Shown one piece after another: positions 36,952 to 46,396 of a stretch of DNA of 64,000 nt (its first letter is position 1; every line of letters begins with the position of its first letter). This DNA comes from Desulfotignum sp. (GTDB lineage: Bacteria > Desulfobacterota > Desulfobacteria > Desulfobacterales > Desulfobacteraceae), in contig JAABSA010000001.1 in assembly GCA_011390635.1 (NCBI GenBank), positions 16,623-80,622 of the forward strand, read 5' to 3'. The notes beneath the pieces are model-generated. The model was given only the letters and a program-made list of their open reading frames with translations, ran no database searches and was not told where the DNA came from. The translations under genes were made by a program, and so were the position numbers.

Positions 36952-39900
36952 TCAGGGCACTTGTTCCAGCAGTCTGCCGGGACTTTTTATGATATCGGTC
37001 AACAGGTTCATAAGTCCTTCCCCCACCGCCGAAGGATGCAGCGGGGTAATCACAGGGTCCGTGATGGCACCGGTGGCTTTTGCTGGAAAAGACACCAGAC
37101 GGCCGCTGAGAATGGTGTTTACGACCGGAATATACTGAATGATGGTATCAATGGTTTTAAAAGGAGCCACCAGACAGGTAAGGTCCAGGGTATTTTTAAA
37201 GGGAGATATCCGGCCGGAAAAAATAAGGGCCATATTTTCGGCGTCTATGACCGCTTTTTCCAGGTGAATGATCCCTTCTTTGACCTTCGCTTCCACAAGA
37301 AAACTGCGGTATTTGAATCCTTTCTGGGTCATATCCGGCAGATTCAGAATATTGAGTACAGACAGCAGCCGTGAAATCAGTGTCATTTTATAAATCCGTC
37401 CATTTTGGGATGTAAAAGTGATCTTGCCGTTTACATTGTTTTGGAACGAATGAACCAACCCCTCTGCAGTAAGATCGGCCACAAAAGAATAGGTGCCGTC
37501 CATCAGGTGCCGGTCCGGGAAAAGACAAGAAAGCACAGGTTCGAGATTTTTTTTGTCTGTGGCCTGGATGGTGGCATAGCCGGTGCCCCGGATGCCGGCA
37601 TGTGCCTGGCCAAATGCTGTATGACCTGAAATGGTAAGGCCGCATACATCAGCAGAAACCAATTGAATGTCGGTTGTCTGCAGGTCATATGCAACAACAG
37701 CCGCTATGTCGGAAAAAGTATAATTGTGATATACCATGCTGCCGGCGGTTAAGCCAACAGGTGTCTGATCCGGCAACAGCTGGTATTTCGGTATCTTTTT
37801 TGCGCCCAATGCAGACACCAGCGGTTCCAGATAAAGTCGTTGCGTGTCAATGTGCAGTTTGGATTGATCATCCGTATATATTTTTATGGGAATCCCACTG
37901 TTCAAGGTAATGAGACGTTTGTGGAGCAAAGAATCCGTAATTGTCATGGCAAAAAGGGTTCTCGTATCCAGGTATCCTTCAAACCGGACCAGGGGCTTGT
38001 CAGTATCTCTGATAACCATGATCATTGCATCTGTCAAGGAACCGTCTTTCAGTACAACCTTTTGTGGTTTCAGATCCTGGAGGGTATTGCCCTTCAGTTC
38101 TAAAGAAAGCCGGGTTTTTGATGCAAACAGCAAAGATCCGGCAATGGTACTGCTTTCTTTGGAAATATGCACCGTACCATTTTCCAGAGTCAAGGGCATG
38201 GTGATACTGGCTGCCTGTTCAGATTCCAATACATGGGATAACCAGTTTAGATCAGAAATAACCGCCGTAAGGTCTTTAGTTGAAATGGATGCTTCAGATA
38301 TGGTGAATCGGCCGGACAAATGTTGAATCTCTCTGGATGCCGGAGAAATTCCTGCCTGGATGTCATGGCCTGATCCAGACAGGTTCCAGGTCCATTGGTC
38401 CGGTTCAAAGGCAGGTCCCTTGAATTGAAGCTGGTCAACCAGCAATCTGCCCTGTACATATGCAACCGGCCCCATAACATCTTTGATTTCTTCCAGGAAT
38501 CGGTCCTGGGACAGAATATCCGCAATGCTGACACCAATGGTTTTGGCGGACAAGGTTACCCATGCATTTTTGGTAAGATCCACCTGTGCGGTAACACCTG
38601 TCAAAGGATTGGTGCCGATATGGCCTGAAAAATCAGTTAATAAAACCTGGTTGTCCGTATATGCAAATCGGCCTTTGGAAATACTTATGGGAAATGGGAT
38701 GCGGTCATAATATCCAGAGCCGGAAAAAGGATCGACCGCCACAGAGACGGTCAGCTCTTTTTGTCCTTTTTTTCTGGCCAGATCAAGGCGGGTATCAACC
38801 TGTCCCTGAACCTGGCTTACACGGTCCAGTTCTCTGGCAAGCAGGGTTCCGGGCAGAAGAGAGATCAGAATACCGGGTACTTCCGATAAGTCCACATTCA
38901 GATCAAATGTTCCCGTAAACGGGATGTCCTTGTGGTTCATCAGATCAATGTCAAGCTGACCCTGGCGGATACGGCTGTTGCCCACCTTGCCCTGGTGGGC
39001 GGTTATTTCAAGCACGCCTTTGGTAATCTGTGCACTGCCGTTTACATCTTCGGTAAAAATATGCGTTTCCGGTATTTTGATCACAGCATTTTTGGCACTT
39101 CCTGTAAGCACCATCTGTTTTGGATCAAACAACGATGTCGCAGACCTGCCCTGGAATTTTAAGGAAACACTGGATGCCGTTCCCTGGCGCAGTATATCGA
39201 ACAATTGTGACACCACCGGATTTTTTGGGGCTATTGCCAGGCTGGTTTGCCGAGCCTGGGCCAGGTCAATATCATTTCCCGAAAAAATGACGGCTGTTTT
39301 CTGGCGGATTCTGTCATCTGAAAATTCCATGGATACACGAGAAGCGGGATAATCAAAATGTACCGGTTCAAGACGTAAAAACAGGTGGTCACTGGAACCG
39401 CTGAACAGTAAATTCAGCTTCTTGCCGGCAATTGTTTTGTCTGGAAGCTTATCTGACAGGATCAAAAATTGTTCCATTGTAAGATTCCCGGTAAAACCTG
39501 ACTGTGCATTCAGCTGGATGTTCAGGTTCGCTCCGGAAGATGCAAGCGTATCCAAAGGAAAATTTTCATAGGGGAAAAATTGGGGGATGTCCTTTTTTTT
39601 GATGTGTATGTCCCGAATTCTCATATCGCACTGCATGTTCTGGTCGGATTGTGAAAGAATGAGGGTTCCTGCAAGGGACGTAAAAAAACGGGTTCTGCCA
39701 TTTTGTAAAACCAGTTCAATGTTTTTCTGGTTATCAGCCAGCAGGGCAAACAATCTGCTTACCTGGTTTTGGGGAAATTGAAAAGAAACTGCATTTTGCA
39801 AACGATCCCGGGTGGCATCGGCATCAGGGGTGAAACGGATATCCATGTCTTGCAGTAGAATTTTTGAAGCAATTACCCTGCCGCGCAGCATTTGTGCCAT

Positions 39901-40170
39901 ATCCAGTTGTATCTGCATGGCATTGATATGAATGCCCATTGTCCGTGTCAGCGGCAGATCTGCTGCCTGCAGCCGCATCCCTGGATGGGGAAACACTGTG
40001 AACACCATCTGCTCAGGCCTAAGAACAGCGCCGGTTTTTTTTTCAATGAAGGTTGCGATCCGATCTTTGATATACCGGGAATTGAGGGCAGGCTCAAGTA
40101 TAAAAAGTGCTGCCACAGCCAGGGTAATGAGGCAGGCAGCAGCATATATGGCACCCCGCATTTTTACCAT
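36952..40170 (-). CDS. AsmA-family envelope protein
   Basis: The product has 1072 residues. One N-terminal membrane segment (about residues 6-25) is followed by a very long beta-rich region with repeated short amphipathic strands. The start of the mature part (ALNSRYIKDRIATFIEKKTG, then VFPHPGMRLQAADL) matches AsmA, and the last 200 residues match the AsmA-like C-terminal domain. Such proteins span the periplasm and are thought to carry phospholipids to the outer membrane. The ATG overlaps the prc stop (ATGGTAA). A second ATG at 40161 is an alternative start. Confidence 0.85.
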   Translation of the reverse strand: MVKMRGAIYAAACLITLAVAALFILEPALNSRYIKDRIATFIEKKTGAVLRPEQMVFTVFPHPGMRLQAADLPLTRTMGIHINAMQIQLDMAQMLRGRVIASKILLQDMDIRFTPDADATRDRLQNAVSFQFPQNQVSRLFALLADNQKNIELVLQNGRTRFFTSLAGTLILSQSDQNMQCDMRIRDIHIKKKDIPQFFPYENFPLDTLASSGANLNIQLNAQSGFTGNLTMEQFLILSDKLPDKTIAGKKLNLLFSGSSDHLFLRLEPVHFDYPASRVSMEFSDDRIRQKTAVIFSGNDIDLAQARQTSLAIAPKNPVVSQLFDILRQGTASSVSLKFQGRSATSLFDPKQMVLTGSAKNAVIKIPETHIFTEDVNGSAQITKGVLEITAHQGKVGNSRIRQGQLDIDLMNHKDIPFTGTFDLNVDLSEVPGILISLLPGTLLARELDRVSQVQGQVDTRLDLARKKGQKELTVSVAVDPFSGSGYYDRIPFPISISKGRFAYTDNQVLLTDFSGHIGTNPLTGVTAQVDLTKNAWVTLSAKTIGVSIADILSQDRFLEEIKDVMGPVAYVQGRLLVDQLQFKGPAFEPDQWTWNLSGSGHDIQAGISPASREIQHLSGRFTISEASISTKDLTAVISDLNWLSHVLESEQAASITMPLTLENGTVHISKESSTIAGSLLFASKTRLSLELKGNTLQDLKPQKVVLKDGSLTDAMIMVIRDTDKPLVRFEGYLDTRTLFAMTITDSLLHKRLITLNSGIPIKIYTDDQSKLHIDTQRLYLEPLVSALGAKKIPKYQLLPDQTPVGLTAGSMVYHNYTFSDIAAVVAYDLQTTDIQLVSADVCGLTISGHTAFGQAHAGIRGTGYATIQATDKKNLEPVLSCLFPDRHLMDGTYSFVADLTAEGLVHSFQNNVNGKITFTSQNGRIYKMTLISRLLSVLNILNLPDMTQKGFKYRSFLVEAKVKEGIIHLEKAVIDAENMALIFSGRISPFKNTLDLTCLVAPFKTIDTIIQYIPVVNTILSGRLVSFPAKATGAITDPVITPLHPSAVGEGLMNLLTDIIKSPGRLLEQVP

Positions 40171-42254
40171 GCATATCCCTGCTCTCTTGCAAGGGGGATA
40201 AAATCTGCCATGATCCTCTGGGCCTGTTGTAGAATGATATCCTTGTAACCATTGATTTTTGCATCCCGGGCTTCAAGGGTATCAATGGGATCCTTTCCTG
40301 AAGCCACCAGATATTCGTTTTCAATCTCAAGTTCAGCTTGTTCCTGCAAAGCACGTTTCTGGCGCCTTTTTTCGATATTCAAAGACAGATCCGTTTCCTG
40401 TCCCAGCCGGGTTGTCAATTCCAGCTGCTTTTTAAGATAGATCATGCCTGGATCACGGCTGATCCTGTCTTGGTATTGCCGGGTCAAAGGATCATACAAA
40501 GGGGTCAATGGCGGATAGGCCTGATATTGGATGCCGGGAATCGCATCCCAGAGAAGGGCTCCGTCCAGAGAGCTTTCACCGGTATCTTCCAGCTTATAGA
40601 TTCGGGGAAAAAAAATATCGGGCAGCACTCCCCGGTGCTGGGTGCTTTCCCCGGAAACCCTATAGAATTTGGCGGAGGTAAGTTTGAGTTTTCCCTCCCC
40701 AACAGGCTTGAGTTCCTGCACCGTACCTTTGCCAAAACTTGTGGTCCCCACCACCAATCCACGGTGATAATCTTTGATGGCTCCGGCAAAAATCTCAGAG
40801 GCAGATGCACTCATCCGGTTGATCAATACCAGCATCGGGCCGGTATACTGGATGGATGGGTCCTCATCATAGAGCCGGTTCACCTGGTTTTTGGTTCTGA
40901 TCTGAACCGTTGGCCCTGAGGTGAGAAAAAGCCCTGTCAGATCATTTGCTTCCTTCAGGGATCCCCCGCCATTGTCCCTCAGATCCACGATCAGGCCGTC
41001 AATATGTTCTTCCTGAAGTTCAAACAGCAGTTTTTTTACATCCATGGTGGTGCTTTTATAGGCTTTGTCGCCCCTGTGATAGGCTTCAAAATCAATATAA
41101 AAATTGGGGATTTCAATGATTCCTATGGTAACTTCCCCTTGTTGTGAAGAAAGGGTGATAACCTGCTTTTTTGCAGCCTGTTCTTCCAGTTTCACTTTTT
41201 CGCGTTTGATACTGATGGTGGCGGTGGAATCCGTTTTTTTGGCTGGAATGATTTTTAACCGCACATAGGTGTTTTTGGGTCCCCGGATCAATTTCACCAC
41301 TTCATCAATGCGCTGGCCAATGGTATCTTTTATCTCGCCGTTTTTTCCCTGGCCCACACCGATAATCTTGTCGCCGGGCATCAGCAGATTGGATTTGTCA
41401 GCAGGGCCTTTGGGGATCAGGCGCAGTACTTTGGTATATTCGTATTCCGTTTGCAATACCGCACCGATTCCTTCCAGAGAAAGGCTCATATGGATATCAA
41501 AATCCTCTGACACCCGGGGTGGGAAATACTGGGTATGGGGATCAAAACTTTCTGTGACACTGTTCATAAACAATTGAAATACATCATTGGTATTGGTCTG
41601 GGACAGCCGGCTCAGGCGGCTGGCATAGATTTTTTCGAGTGTGTCAGTTATGTCTGAATGCTTCTGGTTGTCCAGTTTCAGGGTAATAATATGGTTAAGC
41701 AGCTCTTTTTTCCATAAAGTCTGCAGGTTTTCAAAAGACTGCTGCCAGGACCGCTGTTTATTGTTAATAACCAGGGAATGCTGTGTATGCAGATCCATGT
41801 CTGTTTCCCATGTCTTTATCAACGACAGGACATATTCCAGCCGCTGGGTGGCCCGGTGATGGTACAGATTGTAAATGTCATAGGCAAATGAGAGGTTCCC
41901 TTTTTTAAGGTCTTTCTCAAACCGGTACCCGGATAAATTGAGCCGATCCAGATCTTTTTGGGTGAACAGTTGTCTGGAGGGATCCAAAAGGGTGATATAC
42001 CGATCAAAAATCTGCGCTGACAGGACGGTGTCCATATGCTTGCCCAGATAGTGGTCACGCTCCAGGGCCGCTACGATCTTGACACATTGAATCATATGGG
42101 TTGTTTTGGGGGCCATGGTAACCTGATCGGCCAATACCGTGGTACATAAAACAGACAAGAGCACAAATATACCAAGGGTAATGATTCGTCCCTTACCAGA
42201 CAGTTTTTTCAATGTATATGACACATAATTACGCACTGTTTTTTTCCTCATCAT
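40164..42254 (-). CDS. prc: Tail-specific (C-terminal processing) protease Prc/Tsp, S41
   Basis: The product has about 696 residues from tandem ATG codons at 42254/42251; a TTG at 42266 is possible. A signal-type hydrophobic segment lies near residues 26-45. A PDZ domain (IGAVLQTEYEYTKVLRLIP) precedes the S41 core with the catalytic serine in NRMSASASEIFAG and lysine in SFGKGTVQEL. A long helical C-terminus resembles Prc/Tsp rather than short CtpA. It cleaves periplasmic proteins from their C-termini, for example penicillin-binding proteins and lytic enzymes. It overlaps the end of rbgA, and the AsmA gene overlaps its stop. Confidence 0.93.
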   Translation of the reverse strand: MMRKKTVRNYVSYTLKKLSGKGRIITLGIFVLLSVLCTTVLADQVTMAPKTTHMIQCVKIVAALERDHYLGKHMDTVLSAQIFDRYITLLDPSRQLFTQKDLDRLNLSGYRFEKDLKKGNLSFAYDIYNLYHHRATQRLEYVLSLIKTWETDMDLHTQHSLVINNKQRSWQQSFENLQTLWKKELLNHIITLKLDNQKHSDITDTLEKIYASRLSRLSQTNTNDVFQLFMNSVTESFDPHTQYFPPRVSEDFDIHMSLSLEGIGAVLQTEYEYTKVLRLIPKGPADKSNLLMPGDKIIGVGQGKNGEIKDTIGQRIDEVVKLIRGPKNTYVRLKIIPAKKTDSTATISIKREKVKLEEQAAKKQVITLSSQQGEVTIGIIEIPNFYIDFEAYHRGDKAYKSTTMDVKKLLFELQEEHIDGLIVDLRDNGGGSLKEANDLTGLFLTSGPTVQIRTKNQVNRLYDEDPSIQYTGPMLVLINRMSASASEIFAGAIKDYHRGLVVGTTSFGKGTVQELKPVGEGKLKLTSAKFYRVSGESTQHRGVLPDIFFPRIYKLEDTGESSLDGALLWDAIPGIQYQAYPPLTPLYDPLTRQYQDRISRDPGMIYLKKQLELTTRLGQETDLSLNIEKRRQKRALQEQAELEIENEYLVASGKDPIDTLEARDAKINGYKDIILQQAQRIMADFIPLAREQGYAW

Positions 42255-43074
42255 TTGGTGTTTCAAGGCTGATTCTGCCGATTTTTCCTGCCCGAAGATC
42301 CCGTATCAGGATTTCAGAGGCTTTTTGATAATTGACCTGGCCTTTGGCTTTCAGACACCCTCTTGCAGTACCGATACGTTCAATCAGATCTGTTTCATCA
42401 TCGGGCAGGCGGTCTAAAAAACTGTACCGGGCCAGCAGCAGATCCGGATACCGTTCCATAAGAAGCGTTGCTGCAAAAAAAGCGATATCATGATAATCCA
42501 CGGCCGTATCGGAAATCGCACCGCTGACAGCCAGGGCATAGGCCCGGTGCACAGGTTCGATAACCGGCCAGAGAATTCCGGGGGTATCGTATATATCGAT
42601 ATTGTTTTTCAGGCTGGTTCTCTGCTGATGCCGGGTTATTGCCGGAACATTTCCGGTTCTGGCAATTTTTTTGCCGGCCAGCGTATTCAACAGGGTTGAT
42701 TTTCCGGTATTGGGTATCCCCACTACCATGATTTTGAGTTTCCGTGCCCGATTTCGCTGCATTTTCTGTACACAATAATCAAGGGCACCAAGTGCAAGGG
42801 TTTTATCTGTCGCATTAATGGCAACGGCGCGGATATTTTGTTCTTTTTGAAAATAGGTCACCCAACTGTCGGTAATAACAGGATCTGCCAGATCAATTTT
42901 GTTGAGAATTTTTACCCGGTTTTTATTCCGGCATAATTTGTCAACCAGAGGATTTTCACTTGCCCTTGGAATTCTGGCATCCAAAATTTCCAGTATGGCA
43001 TCAACTTTTGCAACAGATTTTTGCAATAATTTTTGTGTTTCCAGCATATGGCCGGGGAACCATTGTATGTTCAT
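42229..43074 (-). CDS. rbgA: Ribosome biogenesis GTPase RbgA/YlqF
   Basis: The product has 281 residues. It opens with the family signature NIQWFPGHM and shows the circularly permuted GTPase order: G4 (NKIDLAD) precedes G1 (GIPNTGKSTLLN) and G3 (YDTPG). A helical C-terminal RNA-binding domain follows. In Bacillus, RbgA acts late in assembly of the large ribosomal subunit. It lies 32 bp downstream of suhB and overlaps the start of prc. The ribosome site is weak. Confidence 0.93.
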   Translation of the reverse strand: MNIQWFPGHMLETQKLLQKSVAKVDAILEILDARIPRASENPLVDKLCRNKNRVKILNKIDLADPVITDSWVTYFQKEQNIRAVAINATDKTLALGALDYCVQKMQRNRARKLKIMVVGIPNTGKSTLLNTLAGKKIARTGNVPAITRHQQRTSLKNNIDIYDTPGILWPVIEPVHRAYALAVSGAISDTAVDYHDIAFFAATLLMERYPDLLLARYSFLDRLPDDETDLIERIGTARGCLKAKGQVNYQKASEILIRDLRAGKIGRISLETPNDEEKNSA

Positions 43075-43106
43075 GGGAAAATTCTTTTTGTTTTTTTAAA
43101 ATGACG

Positions 43107-43868
43107 TTACTGTAACTGGTCAACCAGAAAAGGGGCAAGGTGTTGATTGGCGGCTATTACGCCGTTTTCAGGAAAATGGGTTTCCCCGTTGAAGTCAGAT
43201 ACAGTGCCACCGGCTTCTGTAACTACCAGTATTCCTGCGGCAACATCATACACATTAAGGTTCATTTCCCAAAATCCGTCCAGTTTGCCGCACGCCACAT
43301 AACACAGATCAATGGCGGCGGACCCGCACCGCCGGATATCCCTCAACCGGGGAACAATCCGGTTAAAATGCACCAGATTATTGTGTTCAAGTCCCGCACG
43401 AAGGCAGGCAAATCCTGTGGCCATAACCGCATTTTCCATGGCTCTGGTGTCCGAAACCCGGATGGGCCGGTCATTAAAAAATGCCCCCTTGTCCTTTTGT
43501 GCATAAAACAATTGTCCCAGGGCCGGGGCAAATACCCCGCCCAGAATAGTTTCACCAGCTTTTTCCAGGGCAATGCTTACCGCATAATACGGCTGTCCAT
43601 GAAAAAAAGAGGTTGTGCCATCAATGGGATCTATGATCCAGAGAAATTCTCCTGTGGTACCGGACCGGCCGGATTCTTCCCCTAAAATGCCGTGGGCCGG
43701 AAACCGGGACTGGATCTGCCGGGTAATGAATGCCTCCACATTTTTGTCCGTGGCAGTGACCAGGTCTTTTCTGCTTTTAAATGCAAGATCATCTATGGTC
43801 AGATGTTCTTGTTCTGCCAGGCAGATATCACCGGCCCGGGTGATGATGTCTTTTAAAAAGGACAGCAT
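43107..43868 (-). CDS. suhB: Inositol monophosphatase family protein
   Basis: The product has 253 residues from ATG 43868; a TTG four codons upstream is less likely because GGAAAA then falls within it. The metal and phosphate site is complete: EESGRS, IDPIDGTTSF and, near the C-terminus, NVYDVAAGILVVTEAGG. It hydrolyses inositol-1-phosphate or related sugar phosphates; SuhB of Escherichia also joins rRNA antitermination complexes. It heads the minus-strand run through rbgA and prc and is divergent from mltD. Confidence 0.9.
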   Translation of the reverse strand: MLSFLKDIITRAGDICLAEQEHLTIDDLAFKSRKDLVTATDKNVEAFITRQIQSRFPAHGILGEESGRSGTTGEFLWIIDPIDGTTSFFHGQPYYAVSIALEKAGETILGGVFAPALGQLFYAQKDKGAFFNDRPIRVSDTRAMENAVMATGFACLRAGLEHNNLVHFNRIVPRLRDIRRCGSAAIDLCYVACGKLDGFWEMNLNVYDVAAGILVVTEAGGTVSDFNGETHFPENGVIAANQHLAPFLVDQLQ

Positions 43869-43965
43869 GGATTTTTCCAATATGATTTGGGTTGATTTTC
43901 TATTGAATTATGGCATATCAAAGATAAATTGAAAAGGCAAAATGTCCAGAGAATGTGACCGGCAA

Positions 43966-43994
43966 TTGACTTTTCATCCCTGATCTGCAATGAT
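43966..43994 (+). promoter_or_regulatory. Candidate mltD promoter
   Basis: TTGACT (43966-43971) and AATGAT (43989-43994) are 17 bases apart. Transcription from here would begin after the upstream ATG at 43990, which supports the start at 44032. Confidence 0.35.
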
Positions 43995-44031
43995 GACATC
44001 TGTTTGCGTTAATGAATTTTTACAGGTGTTT

Positions 44032-45132
44032 ATGCGACATACAGTTTTCATATCTGCTGTCTGGGTGGTACTGTGTACGGTGCTGCTTTTTTCCAACCCC
44101 GCAGGCGCTGAACAAAATGCTTCCGCCTTGGAACCCATTCCGTCACTTATTCAGAGCATCCGGTTTCCAGAAGATATTGTTTTTTGCAATACCCGGGTAC
44201 CCCTTGAAAAACCCCATGTCAGGGCAGAACTGGAAAAAGCAATGCTTCTGGCATTATGGAACAGACCCCAGGTAATCTTGTGGATAAAACGTGCTGCAAT
44301 GCTTTTTCCCCATATCCAGCAGATACTGGCCCAGGAAAAGATGCCGGATGACCTCAAATATGTACCGGTCATAGAAAGCGCTCTCAGGCCGCATGCCAGA
44401 TCTTCCGCCCATGCCGTAGGGTACTGGCAGTTTTTGAAAAATACAGGCCTGCGGTATGGATTGCGCATTGACGACCAGGTGGATGAACGCCGCAATATTT
44501 TTACATCAACCCGGGCTGCCAGTCTTTATTTGAAAAAGCTGTTTGATGAATTCGGCTCTTTTCCTCTGGCTTTATCTGCCTACAACATGGGAGAGCACGG
44601 GCTTGCTGTTGAAATTGATGCCCAGCAGACACGGCAGTATTTTGATCTGTATCTGCCCATTGAAACGCAGCAGTATATATACAAAATCATTGCCGCCAAA
44701 TTAATACTGGAACATCCTGGAAAATATGGATTTGATCTGGAACCTCAGGATCTGTATCCGGTGTTTACTTTTTCCCGGCTCAATTTCACATCAGACAACC
44801 GAATCCCCCTGGTTCTCATTGCACAGGCTGCAGGCATTTCTTTTAAGACCCTTAAAGACATGAATCCGGAGATCAGGGGATATTATCTTTTTCCGGGTCA
44901 GACAACACTGCTGGTTCCAAAGGGCCATGAAAAAGATTTCAACACGCGGTTTGCTGATGTGTATGAAATGTGGCAAAGCCAGGAGAATAACCGGATTCAT
45001 GTGGTAAAACCCGGTGAAAGTCTGATCAGTATTGCCAAAAATTATAAGATGCCCCTGGCTTCTCTGCTGCGGATCAATAATATCTCTTTACATAAAGTGA
45101 TCCATCCAGGGGACAGGCTGGTGGTCAAATAG
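44032..45132 (+). CDS. mltD: Membrane-bound lytic murein transglycosylase D with LysM
   Basis: The product has 366 residues from ATG 44032, which gives a clean signal peptide ending PAGA at residue 26; an ATG at 43990 would spoil it. The SLT catalytic glutamate is E115 (PVIESALRP), followed by AVGYWQF and the SAYNMGE motif. A single LysM domain ends the protein (HVVKPGESLISIA, then VIHPGDRLVVK). It cuts peptidoglycan glycan strands in the periplasm. Escherichia MltD has more LysM repeats and a lipobox, which is not seen here. The last 8 bases overlap a convergent small gene. Confidence 0.9.
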   Translation: MRHTVFISAVWVVLCTVLLFSNPAGAEQNASALEPIPSLIQSIRFPEDIVFCNTRVPLEKPHVRAELEKAMLLALWNRPQVILWIKRAAMLFPHIQQILAQEKMPDDLKYVPVIESALRPHARSSAHAVGYWQFLKNTGLRYGLRIDDQVDERRNIFTSTRAASLYLKKLFDEFGSFPLALSAYNMGEHGLAVEIDAQQTRQYFDLYLPIETQQYIYKIIAAKLILEHPGKYGFDLEPQDLYPVFTFSRLNFTSDNRIPLVLIAQAAGISFKTLKDMNPEIRGYYLFPGQTTLLVPKGHEKDFNTRFADVYEMWQSQENNRIHVVKPGESLISIAKNYKMPLASLLRINNISLHKVIHPGDRLVVK

Positions 45133-45307
45133 GGGAATCGGTGCTGGTTTTCGGACCAGGAGATTCATCCGGGTCATCTTTTTTGGTTTTTTGCTGTTTT
45201 TTTAAACACATCCGGTCCTCCCGAATGATGGCACAAAGCTTGGGATTATGCAGTTCTCTGCAGGTTGAGTGATTGTACAGGGGGCATTCAGGATGTTGTT
45301 TGGACAT
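45125..45307 (-). CDS. Small cysteine-rich protein, 60 residues
   Basis: An AAGGAA site 6 bases before ATG 45307 supports expression. The N-terminal half carries four cysteines (CPLYNHSTC, then CAIIREDRMC) with spacing suggestive of a metal site; the C-terminal half is a Lys/Pro/Ser-rich tail. No family name can be given. It overlaps the end of mltD by 8 bases on the other strand and lies downstream of the coiled-coil gene and a micro-ORF in the same direction. Confidence 0.6.
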   Translation of the reverse strand: MSKQHPECPLYNHSTCRELHNPKLCAIIREDRMCLKKQQKTKKDDPDESPGPKTSTDSPI

Positions 45308-45321
45308 GACGGTTCCTTATG

Positions 45322-45417
45322 TCAATGGGTGGTCCGGCAGATAATGCAGGTATACCCCAATTTGCGTAAGAGTTCAACCCAATTTTCCGTAAGATCCGGG
45401 GCAATCGCAGGTAACAT
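45322..45417 (-). CDS. Candidate micro-protein, 31 residues, with CxxC
   Basis: An ATG at 45417 opens 31 codons ending TGA at 45322. The peptide starts MLPAIAPDLTENW, continues with an amphipathic helix (VELLRKLGY) and ends with a CIIC pair near the C-terminus. It begins 15 bases after the stop of the coiled-coil gene, in the same frame, and ends 14 bases before the next gene. A purine-rich GGGCAAGG touches the ATG. Codon choice looks coding, but only conservation would prove it. Confidence 0.4.
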   Translation of the reverse strand: MLPAIAPDLTENWVELLRKLGYTCIICRTTH

Positions 45418-45432
45418 CCTTGCCCAACAAGG

Positions 45433-46356
45433 TTACTGGGTAAGGGTATCTTCAGATATGGTGTCAGTGACAGGAACTGCTGTGTCCAAAAGGGGGTCGG
45501 CTTTTGGGTCACTGGATTCGCCTGGTTGCTTTTTAGATTGGTTATCCAGCAAAGGCACGGCAGAAGGGACAGGCATTTCCATTTTTTTCTGCAGATCTGA
45601 AATGGCTTTATTCAAGACGCTTTCCAGGCCTGCAAACCGCTGGGCAAGTTCCTTGCGGGTCATGATCTGATTTTCCACATTTTTGATCTGTTTGTCCAGA
45701 AGACTCAGATTCTTTTGCATCGTCTGAAAATCGACAATACGGGCATTTATGGTTTCTTCGAAAGATGATATTTCCTTTTCCAGGTCCCGGGATATCTTTT
45801 CAAACTGTTCCTGATTCTCCTGCATCGCTGCCAGAAGTGATGCATTGATACGCTCCATTTGTTCCACATTGGTTTTGTTCTGGGCCGCATTGTTTCGGAT
45901 CCGCTGGTCATGCTTTGCCATTGCTGTATCCAGCCGTGCGATGCTGTTGTCCAAAGTGGTCACATCGACTTTGGATGCAATGAGTTTTGCCATCTGACTT
46001 TCCAGAGATGACAGTTTTTTCTCCAGTAACGGCAGCTTTTCATCCAGATAAAACTGGTTTTTTGCGATTCTCACATCCAGGGCATTGAGTTTTTCTTCAG
46101 ACTGGTGGATGAGGTGTTCCACCTGATTTGTTTTGGAAATATCCGCATCCACCACCTGGTCCTTGATGTCAAGATAAATGAAAAACAGCACAACACCGAT
46201 GAGCACCGGAAGCATCACCGAAATAATGGTGACCCGGTTGGACAATTTATCTATCTTTAAGGTATTGAGTTCCTGAAGATACGAAGAAGACGCAATACTG
46301 TCACCGTCTTCTTCAGACAGATCAGATGCATTGCTGCGAAAGTCTTTCAGACCCAT
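45433..46356 (-). CDS. Membrane-anchored coiled-coil protein, unknown function
   Basis: The product has 307 residues; AAGGAGAGA precedes the ATG. A cytoplasmic acidic N-terminus (about 40 residues) leads to one transmembrane helix (about 44-63), then about 180 residues of heptad-rich coiled coil (for example LPLLEKKLSSLESQMAKL), and a Pro/Asp/Ser-rich end. The topology places the coiled coil in the periplasm. I recognise no family. It lies 40 bp downstream of guaA on the same strand and may be co-transcribed. A structural or scaffold role is only a guess. Confidence 0.75.
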   Translation of the reverse strand: MGLKDFRSNASDLSEEDGDSIASSSYLQELNTLKIDKLSNRVTIISVMLPVLIGVVLFFIYLDIKDQVVDADISKTNQVEHLIHQSEEKLNALDVRIAKNQFYLDEKLPLLEKKLSSLESQMAKLIASKVDVTTLDNSIARLDTAMAKHDQRIRNNAAQNKTNVEQMERINASLLAAMQENQEQFEKISRDLEKEISSFEETINARIVDFQTMQKNLSLLDKQIKNVENQIMTRKELAQRFAGLESVLNKAISDLQKKMEMPVPSAVPLLDNQSKKQPGESSDPKADPLLDTAVPVTDTISEDTLTQ

Positions 46357-46396
46357 TAATTATCTCTCCTTTTGCATCCCCGGCATGCTGATATCC

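Noticed and set aside
45288..45512. 74-codon minus-strand frame overlapping the coiled-coil gene end
   Set aside because: It overlaps three better-supported frames and shows no protein-like pattern; the 31-codon frame in the same gap is more coding-like.
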